From RGIG4034 sp045628945 (GTDB taxonomy: Bacteria; Bacillota; Clostridia; Lachnospirales; Lachnospiraceae), in the NCBI GenBank assembly GCA_045628945.1, contig JAZQQG010000027.1:1-11628 (forward strand): DNA of 11,628 nucleotides, read 5' to 3'. Each line of letters starts with the position of its first letter. Positions within the stretch are counted from its first letter, which is position 1. Positions 1 to 6,913 of the stretch are shown piece after piece. The position numbers and the translations under genes are program-made. A model generated the notes under the pieces. It worked only from the letters and a program-made list of their open reading frames with translations, had not been told where the DNA came from and did not search any database.

Positions 1-664
1 GCTATTCCGCATGTACTCCCGCTGGGCAGACAAAAAGGGCTTCGCGCTAGAAGTCCTAGACTCACTCGATGGAGATGAGGCAGGCATAAAATCCATCACC
101 TTCGAAGTGACGGGAGAAAACGCCTACGGATATCTAAAGTCAGAAAAGGGAGTCCATAGACTAGTGCGTATATCGCCGTTTAATGCAGCAGGAAAGAGGC
201 AGACCTCGTTCGTATCCTGCGATGTCATGCCAGACATCGAAGAGGATATCGATGTAGAGGTAAAGGATGAGGACATCCGAATCGACACATACCGTTCGAG
301 CGGTGCCGGTGGACAGCACATCAACAAGACCTCATCAGCTATTCGAATCACGCACTTCCCAACAGGAATTGTGGTACAGTGTCAGAACGAGCGCTCGCAG
401 CATATGAACAAGGACAAGGCAATGCAGATGTTAAAGGCCAAGCTGTACCTTCTTAAGAAGGAAGCCAATGCAGAGAAGCTGTCCGACATCCGTGGCGATG
501 TGAAGGATATTGCCTGGGGCAACCAGATTCGTTCCTATGTACTGCAACCCTATACGATGGTAAAAGACCATCGAACCGAGGCGGAGAGTTCCAACGCGCA
601 GGCGGTACTGGACGGAGGAATTGATCTTTTTATCAATGCATATCTGAAATCCCTGGCAAAATAA
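1..664 (+). CDS. prfB: Peptide chain release factor 2, C-terminal part (5' end outside the window)
   Basis: RF2 recognises UAA and UGA stop codons in the ribosomal A site and triggers hydrolysis of peptidyl-tRNA. The reading frame is open from base 2 (L-F-R-M-Y-S-R-W), which matches the middle of RF2, so the gene starts upstream and the ATG at 11 is internal. The visible ~220 residues hold the stop-codon-recognition tripeptide SPF (codons 173-181), which separates RF2 from RF1 (PxT), and the catalytic GGQ loop (codons 308-316) within S-S-G-A-G-G-Q-H. The stop is TAA at 662-664. Any programmed +1 frameshift site would be near the 5' end and cannot be seen. An 18-bp imperfect tandem duplication covers the last codons and stop, leaving a second in-frame TAA at 680-682. 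Family assignment is very secure. Confidence 0.97.
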   Translation, partial: LFRMYSRWADKKGFALEVLDSLDGDEAGIKSITFEVTGENAYGYLKSEKGVHRLVRISPFNAAGKRQTSFVSCDVMPDIEEDIDVEVKDEDIRIDTYRSSGAGGQHINKTSSAIRITHFPTGIVVQCQNERSQHMNKDKAMQMLKAKLYLLKKEANAEKLSDIRGDVKDIAWGNQIRSYVLQPYTMVKDHRTEAESSNAQAVLDGGIDLFINAYLKSLAK

Positions 665-708
665 GTTTTCATGGCAAAATAAGCTTGGATTCAGACAGAA
701 ATATAAAA

Positions 709-752
709 GGGCGTATGAAAAAGAATCATCTTTTTTCATACGCCCTATTTTT
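709..752. terminator. Bidirectional rho-independent terminator between prfB and the DUF975 operon
   Basis: A perfect 12-bp stem pairs 709-720 (GGGCGTATGAAA) with 734-745, and can be extended by A-T and G-U pairs to a 7-nt loop. On the plus strand it is followed by TA and five Ts (748-752), then more T-rich sequence. On the minus strand it is followed by the complement of ATATAAAA (701-708), which is also U-rich. It lies 45 bp after the prfB stop and 37 bp after the stop of the convergent gene, so it probably ends both transcripts. Confidence 0.9.
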
Positions 753-789
753 GACTTTTGTTGAAAAAGATATTGTCCGGGAGGATGGC

Positions 790-1500
790 CTATGCCTGCT
801 TGCTTTGTTCCTCCAGCATAGTCAGATAGAACTGAACTCTTGTGGTATTCACATACGGAATTACCCAGAAGAGGCCGATTCCGAAGGAGAGAATTCCGAG
901 CAGATAGAACGGAAGGAAACTAAGGAGCAGAAGCAGTACTTCTTTACGATAGCCCTTCATCATTCGAACGCACAACCGAACCAGATCGGGAACCGAATGA
1001 TTCGGGAAGTCTAACATTAAGTAGAATAAGAATGTGAAGTTCGTGTAAAAAATCACATAGACAACCAATCCGATTCCGAGGACCGCGATGAGCTGACAGG
1101 CGAAAACCGGGGTAAGGGGACCCTTGTGCAAAACATACATCAGTTCCCCGGGGACGAAGCATATCGTCGAAGCAAGCACCATGATTCCCTGTAAGAGAAT
1201 GGCACGGTCCGGACGATTTCGGAAACAGTAGAAGAGATCCGAAGTTTTAACGGGATTGCCTGCAGCAAAACGCAGATAAGCATAGGCGGTACCACCGACA
1301 AGGATGCCTGCAAATAATTCAATTAGGATACTGGCGATGAGGGAGATCAGTGGTCCTTGCGCCACCCCGTAGGTCATCGAATCAATCAGTCGGTTCAGCA
1401 GATAGATAATGAGCTGAGTTAACAGAAAGATGCGGATGAATACTCCGTAGTGTCCGAGGAGCAACGCTCTTGCATTGCCTTTGAGGGTAACTCGATCCAT
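790..1500 (-). CDS. DUF975-family integral membrane protein
   Basis: A 236-residue multi-pass membrane protein that resembles the DUF975 family of Firmicutes; its molecular function is unknown. Family-like features are the N-terminal helix ending in a GHYGVF-type segment (residues 16-21), hydrophobic segments at about 20-38, 52-78, 102-120, 132-165 and 188-216, the S-x-x-D-L-x-x-x-x-R-M-M-K-G-type cytoplasmic stretch before the last membrane region, and a C-terminal I-P-Y-x-N-T-T-x-x-x-F-Y motif (214-225). I start it at the ATG at 1500-1498 because an AGGAG lies about 10 nt upstream and the family begins there. The upstream in-frame ATG at 1539 has no ribosome binding site and would overlap the preceding gene. 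It is the last gene of a minus-strand operon and ends before the bidirectional hairpin. Confidence 0.8.
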   Translation of the reverse strand: MDRVTLKGNARALLLGHYGVFIRIFLLTQLIIYLLNRLIDSMTYGVAQGPLISLIASILIELFAGILVGGTAYAYLRFAAGNPVKTSDLFYCFRNRPDRAILLQGIMVLASTICFVPGELMYVLHKGPLTPVFACQLIAVLGIGLVVYVIFYTNFTFLFYLMLDFPNHSVPDLVRLCVRMMKGYRKEVLLLLLSFLPFYLLGILSFGIGLFWVIPYVNTTRVQFYLTMLEEQSKQA

Positions 1501-1519
1501 GATGTGTGTACTCCTAACC

Positions 1520-2029
1520 CTATGCGGATAAGTCCACATTTTTACCGCGAAGACCTACGGCATCCTGGGCCTTAAGCTGCTTCTGGTAGGGATTCTTTTC
1601 GTTTGTATATTTAATCTGGGTAGCTGTCTCACCGCCGGCAACATAGGAGCGGCCGCATTCGGGACAGACTGCCGTACGCAGCGTTACATTTGCGGAGATG
1701 ACCTGCCCGCCCTTTTGCGCTGCCTTCGTGTAGGCGTTGGCTACATGTTCCTGCTCATGGGCCATAACGCGGGAAGCGGAGGCCTCGGGAGAAATGTGTG
1801 CGGCGGACTTGAAGGATACCATCTCATCCGAACCGTCCTGGTATTTGCGCTCTCTGCAGGTCTCGCACTCGGCAGGGGAGGACTTACGTCCGGGACTGAC
1901 CTGCGTGGATTCGCCCGAATTGAGAATCGGTCCCTGTCCCGGTTGCGTGCCGGAGAGTGCAGCGGTTCCGTACATGGATGCGCCGTAATATGCGCCACCG
2001 TATTGACCATATGCTGAGATACCGATCAT
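1520..2029 (-). CDS. Putative zinc metalloprotease, SprA-related / CJM1_0395-type family
   Basis: A 169-residue protein with no clear signal peptide or membrane segment. Residues 1-35 are rich in Tyr, Gly and Ala and look disordered. The core has R-V-M-A-H-E-Q-E-H (HExxH at 91-95), the zincin zinc and catalytic motif, followed by G-R-S-Y-V-A-G-G-E (126-134). The family has a similar Y-A-V-G-G-E segment, so Glu134 could be a third ligand (inference). Two Cys pairs, C-E-T-C (55-58) and C-P-E-C (122-125), flank the HExxH and could form a second metal site. Substrate and activity are unknown. Translation starts at 2029, with a strong GGAAGGAGG about 5 nt upstream. It is the middle gene of the minus-strand operon: the gene before it stops 12 bp upstream, and the gene after it starts 19 bp downstream. 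Confidence 0.7.
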   Translation of the reverse strand: MIGISAYGQYGGAYYGASMYGTAALSGTQPGQGPILNSGESTQVSPGRKSSPAECETCRERKYQDGSDEMVSFKSAAHISPEASASRVMAHEQEHVANAYTKAAQKGGQVISANVTLRTAVCPECGRSYVAGGETATQIKYTNEKNPYQKQLKAQDAVGLRGKNVDLSA

Positions 2030-2041
2030 CGTGCCTCCTTC

Positions 2042-2413
2042 CTACTGCGCCGTCATTGCAGTGCGATAGACATCCATCAAGGTAACACACTCTGAGAAAT
2101 CAATCCCTAAGTACGAGGTCAGGGTATTGTTCACATAGAGATGGATGGTAGGGTTATATACATAGAGCAACAGACAGATGACGCAGGTTGCGATGACGAG
2201 AATCAGTGCAGTGCTGCCGAGAATGGCGGCAAGGAGAGATTTCGACGACAGAGTCTTCTGTTTTCCGCGGGAGAGAAATGCGAGAATGATCGCTATCGGT
2301 CCCAAAATAAACGGAAGAAAGAATAACCCTGTAAACAAGAATCCGATGGAAGCGATTCCTAAAATCAGCGCAAAGGTTTCATATCGATTTTTGGTATATT
2401 CTGCGTAATCCAT
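2042..2413 (-). CDS. Small membrane protein of unknown function (DUF4190-like layout)
   Basis: A 123-residue protein that I do not firmly recognise. It has a short charged N-terminus (D-Y-A-E-Y-T-K-N-R), two hydrophobic stretches joined by a turn (about 13-47, with G-I-A-S-I-G and L-G-P-I-A-I-I-L), a basic loop (R-G-K-Q-K, 49-53), another membrane segment at about 60-86, and a ~37-residue polar tail likely outside the membrane. This layout recalls small DUF4190-type proteins (L-G-I-x-S-x-x-x ... G-x-I-x-I-I-L-A), a weak resemblance. The ribosome binding site is poor (only AGGTTAGG/TTAGG-like bases), unlike the two genes behind it. It is the first gene of the minus-strand operon, so its product may be made at a lower level than the metalloprotease encoded 12 bp downstream. 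Confidence 0.6.
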   Translation of the reverse strand: MDYAEYTKNRYETFALILGIASIGFLFTGLFFLPFILGPIAIILAFLSRGKQKTLSSKSLLAAILGSTALILVIATCVICLLLYVYNPTIHLYVNNTLTSYLGIDFSECVTLMDVYRTAMTAQ

Positions 2414-2451
2414 CTAACGAACCTAACCTAAGAATAGTATTTCCTAAGCAT

Positions 2452-2480
2452 ATTCTATCACTTTTCTTAAGTGTGGGCAA
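2452..2480 (-). promoter_or_regulatory. Sigma-A-type promoter for the minus-strand operon
   Basis: Read on the minus strand, the -35 is TTGCCC (2480-2475) and the -10 is TAGAAT (2457-2452), with an exact 17-bp spacer. The start codon of the first gene lies about 40 bp downstream of the -10. The spacer is almost entirely filled by one copy of the 15-bp palindromic element, so a bound regulator would be expected to block RNA polymerase. Confidence 0.65.
2459..2473 (-). repeat. Palindromic element copy 1 (candidate operator)
   Basis: On the minus strand this reads CACTTAAGAAAAGTG, an imperfect palindrome with half-sites CACTT and AAGTG around a 5-bp centre. It sits in the spacer of the minus-strand promoter. 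Two similar copies on the plus strand lie 36 and 56 bp away, centre to centre. I do not recognise the regulator. Confidence 0.6.
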
Positions 2481-2494
2481 GACAGGTATTTTGG

Positions 2495-2509
2495 CCCTCA
2501 AGAAAAGTG
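2495..2509 (+). repeat. Palindromic element copy 2 (candidate operator)
   Basis: CCCTCAAGAAAAGTG matches copy 1 at 13 of 15 positions and shares the exact 10-mer AAGAAAAGTG. It lies between the divergent genes, upstream of both candidate promoters. Confidence 0.55.
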
Positions 2510-2514
2510 CCGGA

Positions 2515-2529
2515 TACGTAAGAAAAGTG
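2515..2529 (+). repeat. Palindromic element copy 3 (candidate operator)
   Basis: TACGTAAGAAAAGTG matches copy 1 at 13 of 15 positions. It is exactly 20 bp (two helical turns) from copy 2 in the same orientation, and it abuts the weak -35-like sequence proposed for tex. Confidence 0.55.
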
Positions 2530-2558
2530 TTTTATCGGGGGCGTTTTTGTGGTAAGAT
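2530..2558 (+). promoter_or_regulatory. Possible promoter for the tex operon
   Basis: An extended -10 of the form TGG-TAAGAT is at 2550-2558. About 17 bp upstream there is only a weak -35-like TTTTAT (2530-2535). The placement, about 85 bp before the tex ATG and directly after palindromic element copy 3, makes it plausible. The poor -35 would fit a promoter that relies on the extended -10 or on an activator. Confidence 0.35.
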
Positions 2559-2641
2559 ATTTTAGAGATTTTATGTCCGGGCATCGAAACGACATTTGCG
2601 ATTGAAACGGTGCACGGCAGGGAAAGGTTTTCTTTTTTACC

Positions 2642-4801
2642 ATGGATATCAGTAAGCAGATTGCAGAGGAATTGAAAGTTCAAAAGTGGCAGATTGAGGC
2701 TGCGGTGAAGCTGGTGGATGAGGGATGCACGATCCCGTTTATCAGCCGTTATCGTAAGGAGGCAACCGGTTCCTTAAACGATGAGCAGTTACGTGATTTT
2801 CACGAAAGACTCCTGTATCTGCGTAATCTCGAGGAGCGTAAGGAGGCTGTGCTTGCAAGCATTGAGGAGCAGGGCCTGTTAACGGATGAGCTTCGCGAGA
2901 AGATTGTGAATGCGAAGACAATGGTAGCGGTGGAAGACCTTTATCGCCCTTATAAGCCGAAGCGTAAGACCAGAGCTTCGATTGCAAAAGAAAAAGGCTT
3001 GGAACCCCTTGCACTTTTGATTCTGCTGCAGACGATGAAGACGCCTTTGGAAGAGGAGGCTGCGAAGTATATCGATACCGAGAAGGGAGTCGCAAGCGCA
3101 GAGGAAGCCATCAAGGGAGCGATGGATATTATTGCGGAGACCATCTCCGACAATGCCGATTATCGTACCTATATTCGTGAATATACCTACAAGCAGGGTC
3201 GTCTCATCAGCGAAGCGAAGGATGACAAAGCCGAGAGTGTGTATGAGATGTATTATCATTTTGAAGAGGCGGTATGTAAGGTGGCGGGTCACCGTGTCCT
3301 TGCGATTAATCGCGGCGAAAATGAGAAAATCTTAAGCGTGAGCATTCAGGTGGAAGAGGAAGCAATTCTTCGTTACCTTGGCAAAATGCTGATTGTTCGT
3401 GAGAATCCGATTACGACTCCGGTCATTACCGAGGCGGCGAAGGATGCGTATGATCGTTTGATTGCTCCGGCAATTGAACGCGAACTTCGCAATGAATTAA
3501 CGGAGAAGGCGGAGGATGGTGCCATTAGCGTGTTCGGTAAGAACCTGTCCCAGTTGTTGATGGCTCCCCCTATTGCCGGCAAGACGGTGCTTGGTTGGGA
3601 TCCGGCATTTCGTACCGGCTGTAAGCTTGCGGTGGTGGATCCGACCGGCAAGGTGCTTGATACGAAGGTCATCTATCCGACGGCGCCGCAGAATAAGGTT
3701 GCCGAGGCAAAGGTGGAGTTGAAGAAACTGATTGCAAAGTATCATGTGGATCTGATTTCTGTGGGCAACGGAACCGCATCCCGCGAATCGGAGCAGGTGA
3801 TTGTGGATCTGATTCGGGAAGTACCCACTCCATTGCAGTATGTTGTCGTCAACGAAGCAGGAGCGTCCGTTTACTCGGCCAGCAAGCTTGCCACGGAGGA
3901 ATTTCCACAGTTTGATGTGGGGCAGAGAAGCGCAGCGTCCATTGCAAGAAGATTGCAGGATCCGCTGGCGGAGCTTGTGAAGATTGACCCGAAATCCATC
4001 GGCGTCGGTCAGTACCAGCATGATATGAATCAGAAAAAATTAGGCGATACCCTGGGGGGTGTCGTGGAGGATTGCGTGAACCGTGTGGGCGTAGACCTGA
4101 ATACCGCTTCCGCATCTCTTTTGGAATATATCTCCGGAATCACGAAGGTGATTGCCAAGAATATTGTGGACTATCGAGAGAAAAACGGTCGTTTTACGAA
4201 GAGAGAGGACCTGTTAAAGGTTGCTAAGCTCGGACCGAAGGCCTATGAGCAGTGCGCCGGCTTCTTACGAATTCACGGAGGCGGAAACCCTCTGGACGAT
4301 ACCAGCGTGCACCCGGAGTCTTATGCGGCGACCTTAAAACTTCTTAAGCAGTTAAGCCTTACCTTGGATGACCTGAAAGCCATTCAGAAGCTTGGGAAGA
4401 ATGAGAAACTGGAGGCTGCCAAAAAGAATGCCGACAAACTCTCAAAAGAGTTGGGAATCGGTTCGATTACGTTGACCGATATAATCAATGAACTGGAGAA
4501 GCCCTCCCGCGATCCCCGTGAGGATATGCCGTCGCCGATTCTTCGAAGCGATGTAATGGATATGAAGGATCTGAAACCCGGTATGATTCTGAAAGGTACG
4601 GTTCGAAATGTCATTGACTTCGGCGCATTTGTGGATATCGGCGTGCATCAGGACGGTCTGGTGCATATTTCCCGCATCTGCGATCGATTTATTAAACATC
4701 CCCTGGAAGCGGTGAGCGTAGGCGACATTGTTACCGTGAAGGTATTAGAGGTGGATGTAAACAAGAAGAGAATTTCACTTACAATGAAGGATGTGCAATA
4801 A
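2642..4801 (+). CDS. tex: Transcription accessory protein Tex (S1 RNA-binding domain)
   Basis: Tex is a conserved nucleic-acid-binding protein linked to transcription and RNA metabolism; its exact role is unsettled. At 719 residues it has the family's full length and usual order. These are the helical Tex N-terminus (M-D-I-S-K-Q-I-A-E-E-L..., with I-P-F-I-S-R-Y-R-K-E near residue 40), a YqgF/RNase H-like domain from about 318 (V-L-G-W-D-P-A-F-R-T-G), helix-hairpin-helix elements at about 480-555 (V-D-L-N-T-A-S ... L-G-P-K-A-Y-E-Q-C-A-G-F-L-R-I), and a C-terminal S1 domain at about 643-716 (G-x-V-R-N-V-I-D-F-G-A-F-V-D-I-G). The start fits the family, but the purine-rich GGGAAAGG is ~14 nt from the ATG, with a pyrimidine tract between, so translation initiation may be modest. 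It heads the plus-strand gene run, and the next gene starts 2 nt after its stop. Confidence 0.96.
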   Translation: MDISKQIAEELKVQKWQIEAAVKLVDEGCTIPFISRYRKEATGSLNDEQLRDFHERLLYLRNLEERKEAVLASIEEQGLLTDELREKIVNAKTMVAVEDLYRPYKPKRKTRASIAKEKGLEPLALLILLQTMKTPLEEEAAKYIDTEKGVASAEEAIKGAMDIIAETISDNADYRTYIREYTYKQGRLISEAKDDKAESVYEMYYHFEEAVCKVAGHRVLAINRGENEKILSVSIQVEEEAILRYLGKMLIVRENPITTPVITEAAKDAYDRLIAPAIERELRNELTEKAEDGAISVFGKNLSQLLMAPPIAGKTVLGWDPAFRTGCKLAVVDPTGKVLDTKVIYPTAPQNKVAEAKVELKKLIAKYHVDLISVGNGTASRESEQVIVDLIREVPTPLQYVVVNEAGASVYSASKLATEEFPQFDVGQRSAASIARRLQDPLAELVKIDPKSIGVGQYQHDMNQKKLGDTLGGVVEDCVNRVGVDLNTASASLLEYISGITKVIAKNIVDYREKNGRFTKREDLLKVAKLGPKAYEQCAGFLRIHGGGNPLDDTSVHPESYAATLKLLKQLSLTLDDLKAIQKLGKNEKLEAAKKNADKLSKELGIGSITLTDIINELEKPSRDPREDMPSPILRSDVMDMKDLKPGMILKGTVRNVIDFGAFVDIGVHQDGLVHISRICDRFIKHPLEAVSVGDIVTVKVLEVDVNKKRISLTMKDVQ

Positions 4802-4803
4802 AC

Positions 4804-5286
4804 ATGGAGATTAAGTTTGAGGTCAAGATTACGACCGGCGTTTTATATGATTATCTTTTGCAACATATGTACAGTTCCTTTCAGGGAATTTTCGGAGCAA
4901 CCGTGGGGGCCTTGTTGATTCTGCTCTTTGCCATGAGACCGCAGGAATATATATTGGCGTTAATCTTCGGGATCATTATTCTGGCATATTTGCCGGGGAG
5001 TCTTTTCCTGAAGGCGAAGGCGCAGGCTTTGAACCCGGTCTTTAAGGAACCCCTGCAGTACGAGATGAATGACACGTGTGTCACCGTAAGCCAGGGCGAA
5101 ACGACACAGGAGCAACCGTGGGAAACCATGTATAAGGCGGTATCGACGAGAACGAGTATTATTCTCTACACCAGCCGATTGAATGCATGCATTTTTCCCC
5201 GTAAGGACCTGGGCGGAATGACTACTGCAGTCATCGAAGCAATTTCGACGCATATGGACCCGAAGAAGGTTAAGATTCGTTATTAG
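4804..5286 (+). CDS. YcxB-like membrane protein
   Basis: A 160-residue protein resembling the YcxB family, whose function is not known. It has an N-terminal beta-type segment (M-E-I-K-F-E-V-K), two membrane helices at about 25-44 and 47-68 with a short loop, and a cytoplasmic C-terminal domain. That domain has the family's usual order: E-M-N-D-T-C-V-T-V-S (87-96), a conserved Trp (W106 in Q-P-W-E-T-M-Y-K-A-V), a hydrophobic strand I-I-L-Y-T-S, and I-F-P-R-K-D (130-135). It starts 2 nt after the tex stop and ends 10 nt before tsaE, so it is surely co-transcribed with them. Nothing in the sequence links it to t6A synthesis. No strong ribosome binding site is visible in the end of tex, so translational coupling is likely. 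Confidence 0.75.
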   Translation: MEIKFEVKITTGVLYDYLLQHMYSSFQGIFGATVGALLILLFAMRPQEYILALIFGIIILAYLPGSLFLKAKAQALNPVFKEPLQYEMNDTCVTVSQGETTQEQPWETMYKAVSTRTSIILYTSRLNACIFPRKDLGGMTTAVIEAISTHMDPKKVKIRY

Positions 5287-5296
5287 TGGAGTATCT

Positions 5297-5719
5297 ATGG
5301 TATACGAGACATTCAGTGCCGAACAGACACATGAGTTAGGAAAAACATTGGGGCAGAGTGCACAGGCCGGACAGATTCTTACATTGAACGGTGACCTGGG
5401 CGTCGGCAAGACGGTTTTTACGCAAGGCTTTGCGGAAGGCCTGGGAATTGAGGAATATGTGAATTCCCCGACCTTTACGATTCTGCAGGTCTATGAGGAC
5501 GGTCGCCTTCCGCTGTATCATTTCGATGTCTACCGGATCGGAGACCCTTCCGAGATGGATGAAATCGGATATGAGGAGTACTTTTTTGGCGAAGGGGTCT
5601 GCCTGGTGGAGTGGGCGGAATTGATTGCGGAACTGATTCCCGAAAATATCTGCAGAATTACAATAGAGAAGGACCCTTCGAAGGGCTTCGATTACCGTAG
5701 GATAACGGTAGAGGAGTAG
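5297..5719 (+). CDS. tsaE: tRNA t6A37 threonylcarbamoyltransferase complex ATPase TsaE
   Basis: TsaE is the ATPase partner of TsaB and TsaD. The three proteins transfer threonylcarbamoyl from the TsaC product to A37 of ANN-decoding tRNAs, and TsaE is needed for repeated cycles. The 140-residue length is typical. Visible motifs are the P-loop N-G-D-L-G-V-G-K-T (31-39), the family S-P-T-F-T-I segment after it (about 57-62), the Walker B-like H-F-D-V-Y-R-I (about 74-80), and the conserved V-E-W-A-E near residue 108. A GTGGAG precedes the ATG by about 6 nt. The stop is 2 nt from the start of tsaB, indicating coupled translation with its partner. Confidence 0.96.
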   Translation: MVYETFSAEQTHELGKTLGQSAQAGQILTLNGDLGVGKTVFTQGFAEGLGIEEYVNSPTFTILQVYEDGRLPLYHFDVYRIGDPSEMDEIGYEEYFFGEGVCLVEWAELIAELIPENICRITIEKDPSKGFDYRRITVEE

Positions 5720-5721
5720 CA

Positions 5722-6465
5722 ATGAAGCTTATAGCAATAGACAGCTCCGGGTTGGTGGCTTCCGTGGCAATTCTGGAAGACAACACCCTTGTGGGCGAAT
5801 ATACGATTCAGCACAAAAAAACACATAGTCAGACCCTCCTTCCGATGCTGCAGGAACTGTGCAGAATGGCAGAGCTGGATACGGAGACCGTTGACGCCGT
5901 TGCGGTGGCAGCGGGACCGGGATCTTTTACCGGACTGCGTATTGGCTCGGCGACGGCAAAGGGCCTGGGGCAGGCATGGAATAAACCGATTGCGTCTGTT
6001 CCTACCTTAGAGGCACTGGCTTATAATCTGGCGGGAACCAAAGATGCATATATCTGTCCGATTATGGATGCGAAACGCGATCAGGTCTACACGGGACTCT
6101 ACTACGTGGCAGGAGACGGAAGACCGAAAGCAATCATCGAGGGTTGCGCAATTGCCATTGAGGAACTCGCGGCAAGAATTGACGCACTGGGAATCGGTCA
6201 GGCGGACGCAAACGATGCAGATGTAAAGCGGGTTGTTTTTCTGGGAGACGGCGTTCCGGTATTTCGGGAGAAGCTGGATGCGATGCTTACAACGGCACAT
6301 TCCTATGCACCGGCACATCTAAGCCTTCAGAAGGCTTCGTCCGTGGCGATGATCGGTGCCTTTCTGGTGGCGTCCGGCGAGACGGAGACCGCCGCAGAGC
6401 ATGCACCGGAATACTTCCGGGTATCACAGGCAGAGCGGGAACGCGCGGAACGTGGGGAAGCATAG
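5722..6465 (+). CDS. tsaB: tRNA t6A37 threonylcarbamoyltransferase complex dimerization subunit TsaB
   Basis: TsaB is the non-catalytic ASKHA-fold paralogue of TsaD that binds TsaD and TsaE. The 247-residue protein begins M-K-L-I-A-I-D-S-S, which matches the phosphate-1 strand of the fold, and has the diagnostic A-A-G-P-G-S-F-T-G-L-R-I-G at about residues 63-75, followed by the K-G-L-G-Q-A and P-T-L-E-A-L-A stretches. The C-terminal ~60 residues vary between species, as expected. The length is slightly above the usual ~230 because of an acidic insert near residues 150-170. Only 2 nt separate it from tsaE and 1 nt from rimI. A GAGGAG overlapping the end of tsaE serves as ribosome binding site. 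Confidence 0.95.
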   Translation: MKLIAIDSSGLVASVAILEDNTLVGEYTIQHKKTHSQTLLPMLQELCRMAELDTETVDAVAVAAGPGSFTGLRIGSATAKGLGQAWNKPIASVPTLEALAYNLAGTKDAYICPIMDAKRDQVYTGLYYVAGDGRPKAIIEGCAIAIEELAARIDALGIGQADANDADVKRVVFLGDGVPVFREKLDAMLTTAHSYAPAHLSLQKASSVAMIGAFLVASGETETAAEHAPEYFRVSQAERERAERGEA

Positions 6466-6466
6466 A

Positions 6467-6913
6467 ATGACGATTCGTGAGATGGAAGTTAACGATGCGA
6501 ATACCCTGGCGGCGTTGGAACAGCAATGTTTCAGTGATCCCTGGACGGCGGAAGGGTATCTGGACAGTATCGGTCGTCCCGGAATTCTCTATCTTGTGGC
6601 AGAAGAGGATGGAAGTGTGATCGGGGAAGTCGGGCTTCGTGCCGTGTTGGATGAAGGCGAGATTACGAATGTCTGCGTATCCAAGGAGTATCGCGGTCGA
6701 CACATCGCGATGGAATTAATGGAAGAATTAATGCGACGCGGAAGGGCAATGGGCGTGTCCTCTTTTACACTGGAGGTTCGCGCCGGGAATGCACCTGCCA
6801 TCGCACTTTATGAGAGATTGGGCTTTCTGCGGGAAGGAATTCGCCCGCGATTCTATACGAATCCGACGGAGGATGCCCTGATCTATTGGAAAAGAGAGGA
6901 ATCAGAATGTTAG
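6467..6913 (+). CDS. rimI: Ribosomal-protein-alanine N-acetyltransferase RimI
   Basis: A GNAT-fold N-acetyltransferase of 148 residues. RimI acetylates the N-terminal alanine of ribosomal protein S18 and is often encoded beside tsaB. Supporting motifs are the N-terminal I-R-E-M-E-V-N-D, the C-F-S-D-P-W-T segment (21-27) typical of RimI, E-I-T-N-V-C-V (65-71) before motif A, T-L-E-V-R-A-G-N-A-P-A-I-A-L-Y-E-R-L-G-F (101-120), and G-I-R-P-R-F-Y (124-130). The acetyl-CoA pyrophosphate loop reads R-G-R-H-I-A (76-81), where RxxGxG/A is usual. I chose the ATG at 6467: a GGGGAAG is close upstream and the family starts there. Earlier in-frame ATGs lie inside tsaB and encode non-conserved sequence. The stop overlaps the next start. 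Confidence 0.93.
   Translation: MTIREMEVNDANTLAALEQQCFSDPWTAEGYLDSIGRPGILYLVAEEDGSVIGEVGLRAVLDEGEITNVCVSKEYRGRHIAMELMEELMRRGRAMGVSSFTLEVRAGNAPAIALYERLGFLREGIRPRFYTNPTEDALIYWKREESEC

Noticed and set aside
2573..2605. A 10-codon ORF (M-S-G-H-R-N-D-I-C-D) in the tex leader, in frame with tex
   Set aside because: There is no convincing ribosome binding site, a TGA ends it before the tex ATG, and the tex start already fits the family. Not a tex extension and no evidence for a leader peptide.
2742..4115. Several open frames of 60-174 codons on the minus strand inside tex
   Set aside because: They lie opposite a full-length conserved gene, their composition is what antisense frames of such codon usage produce, they lack ribosome binding sites, and they match no family that I recognise.
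6356..6466. An upstream in-frame ATG that would add 37 residues to RimI
   Set aside because: The extra part overlaps tsaB out of frame, is Arg/Pro-rich and unlike any GNAT N-terminus. The ATG at 6467 has its own ribosome binding site.
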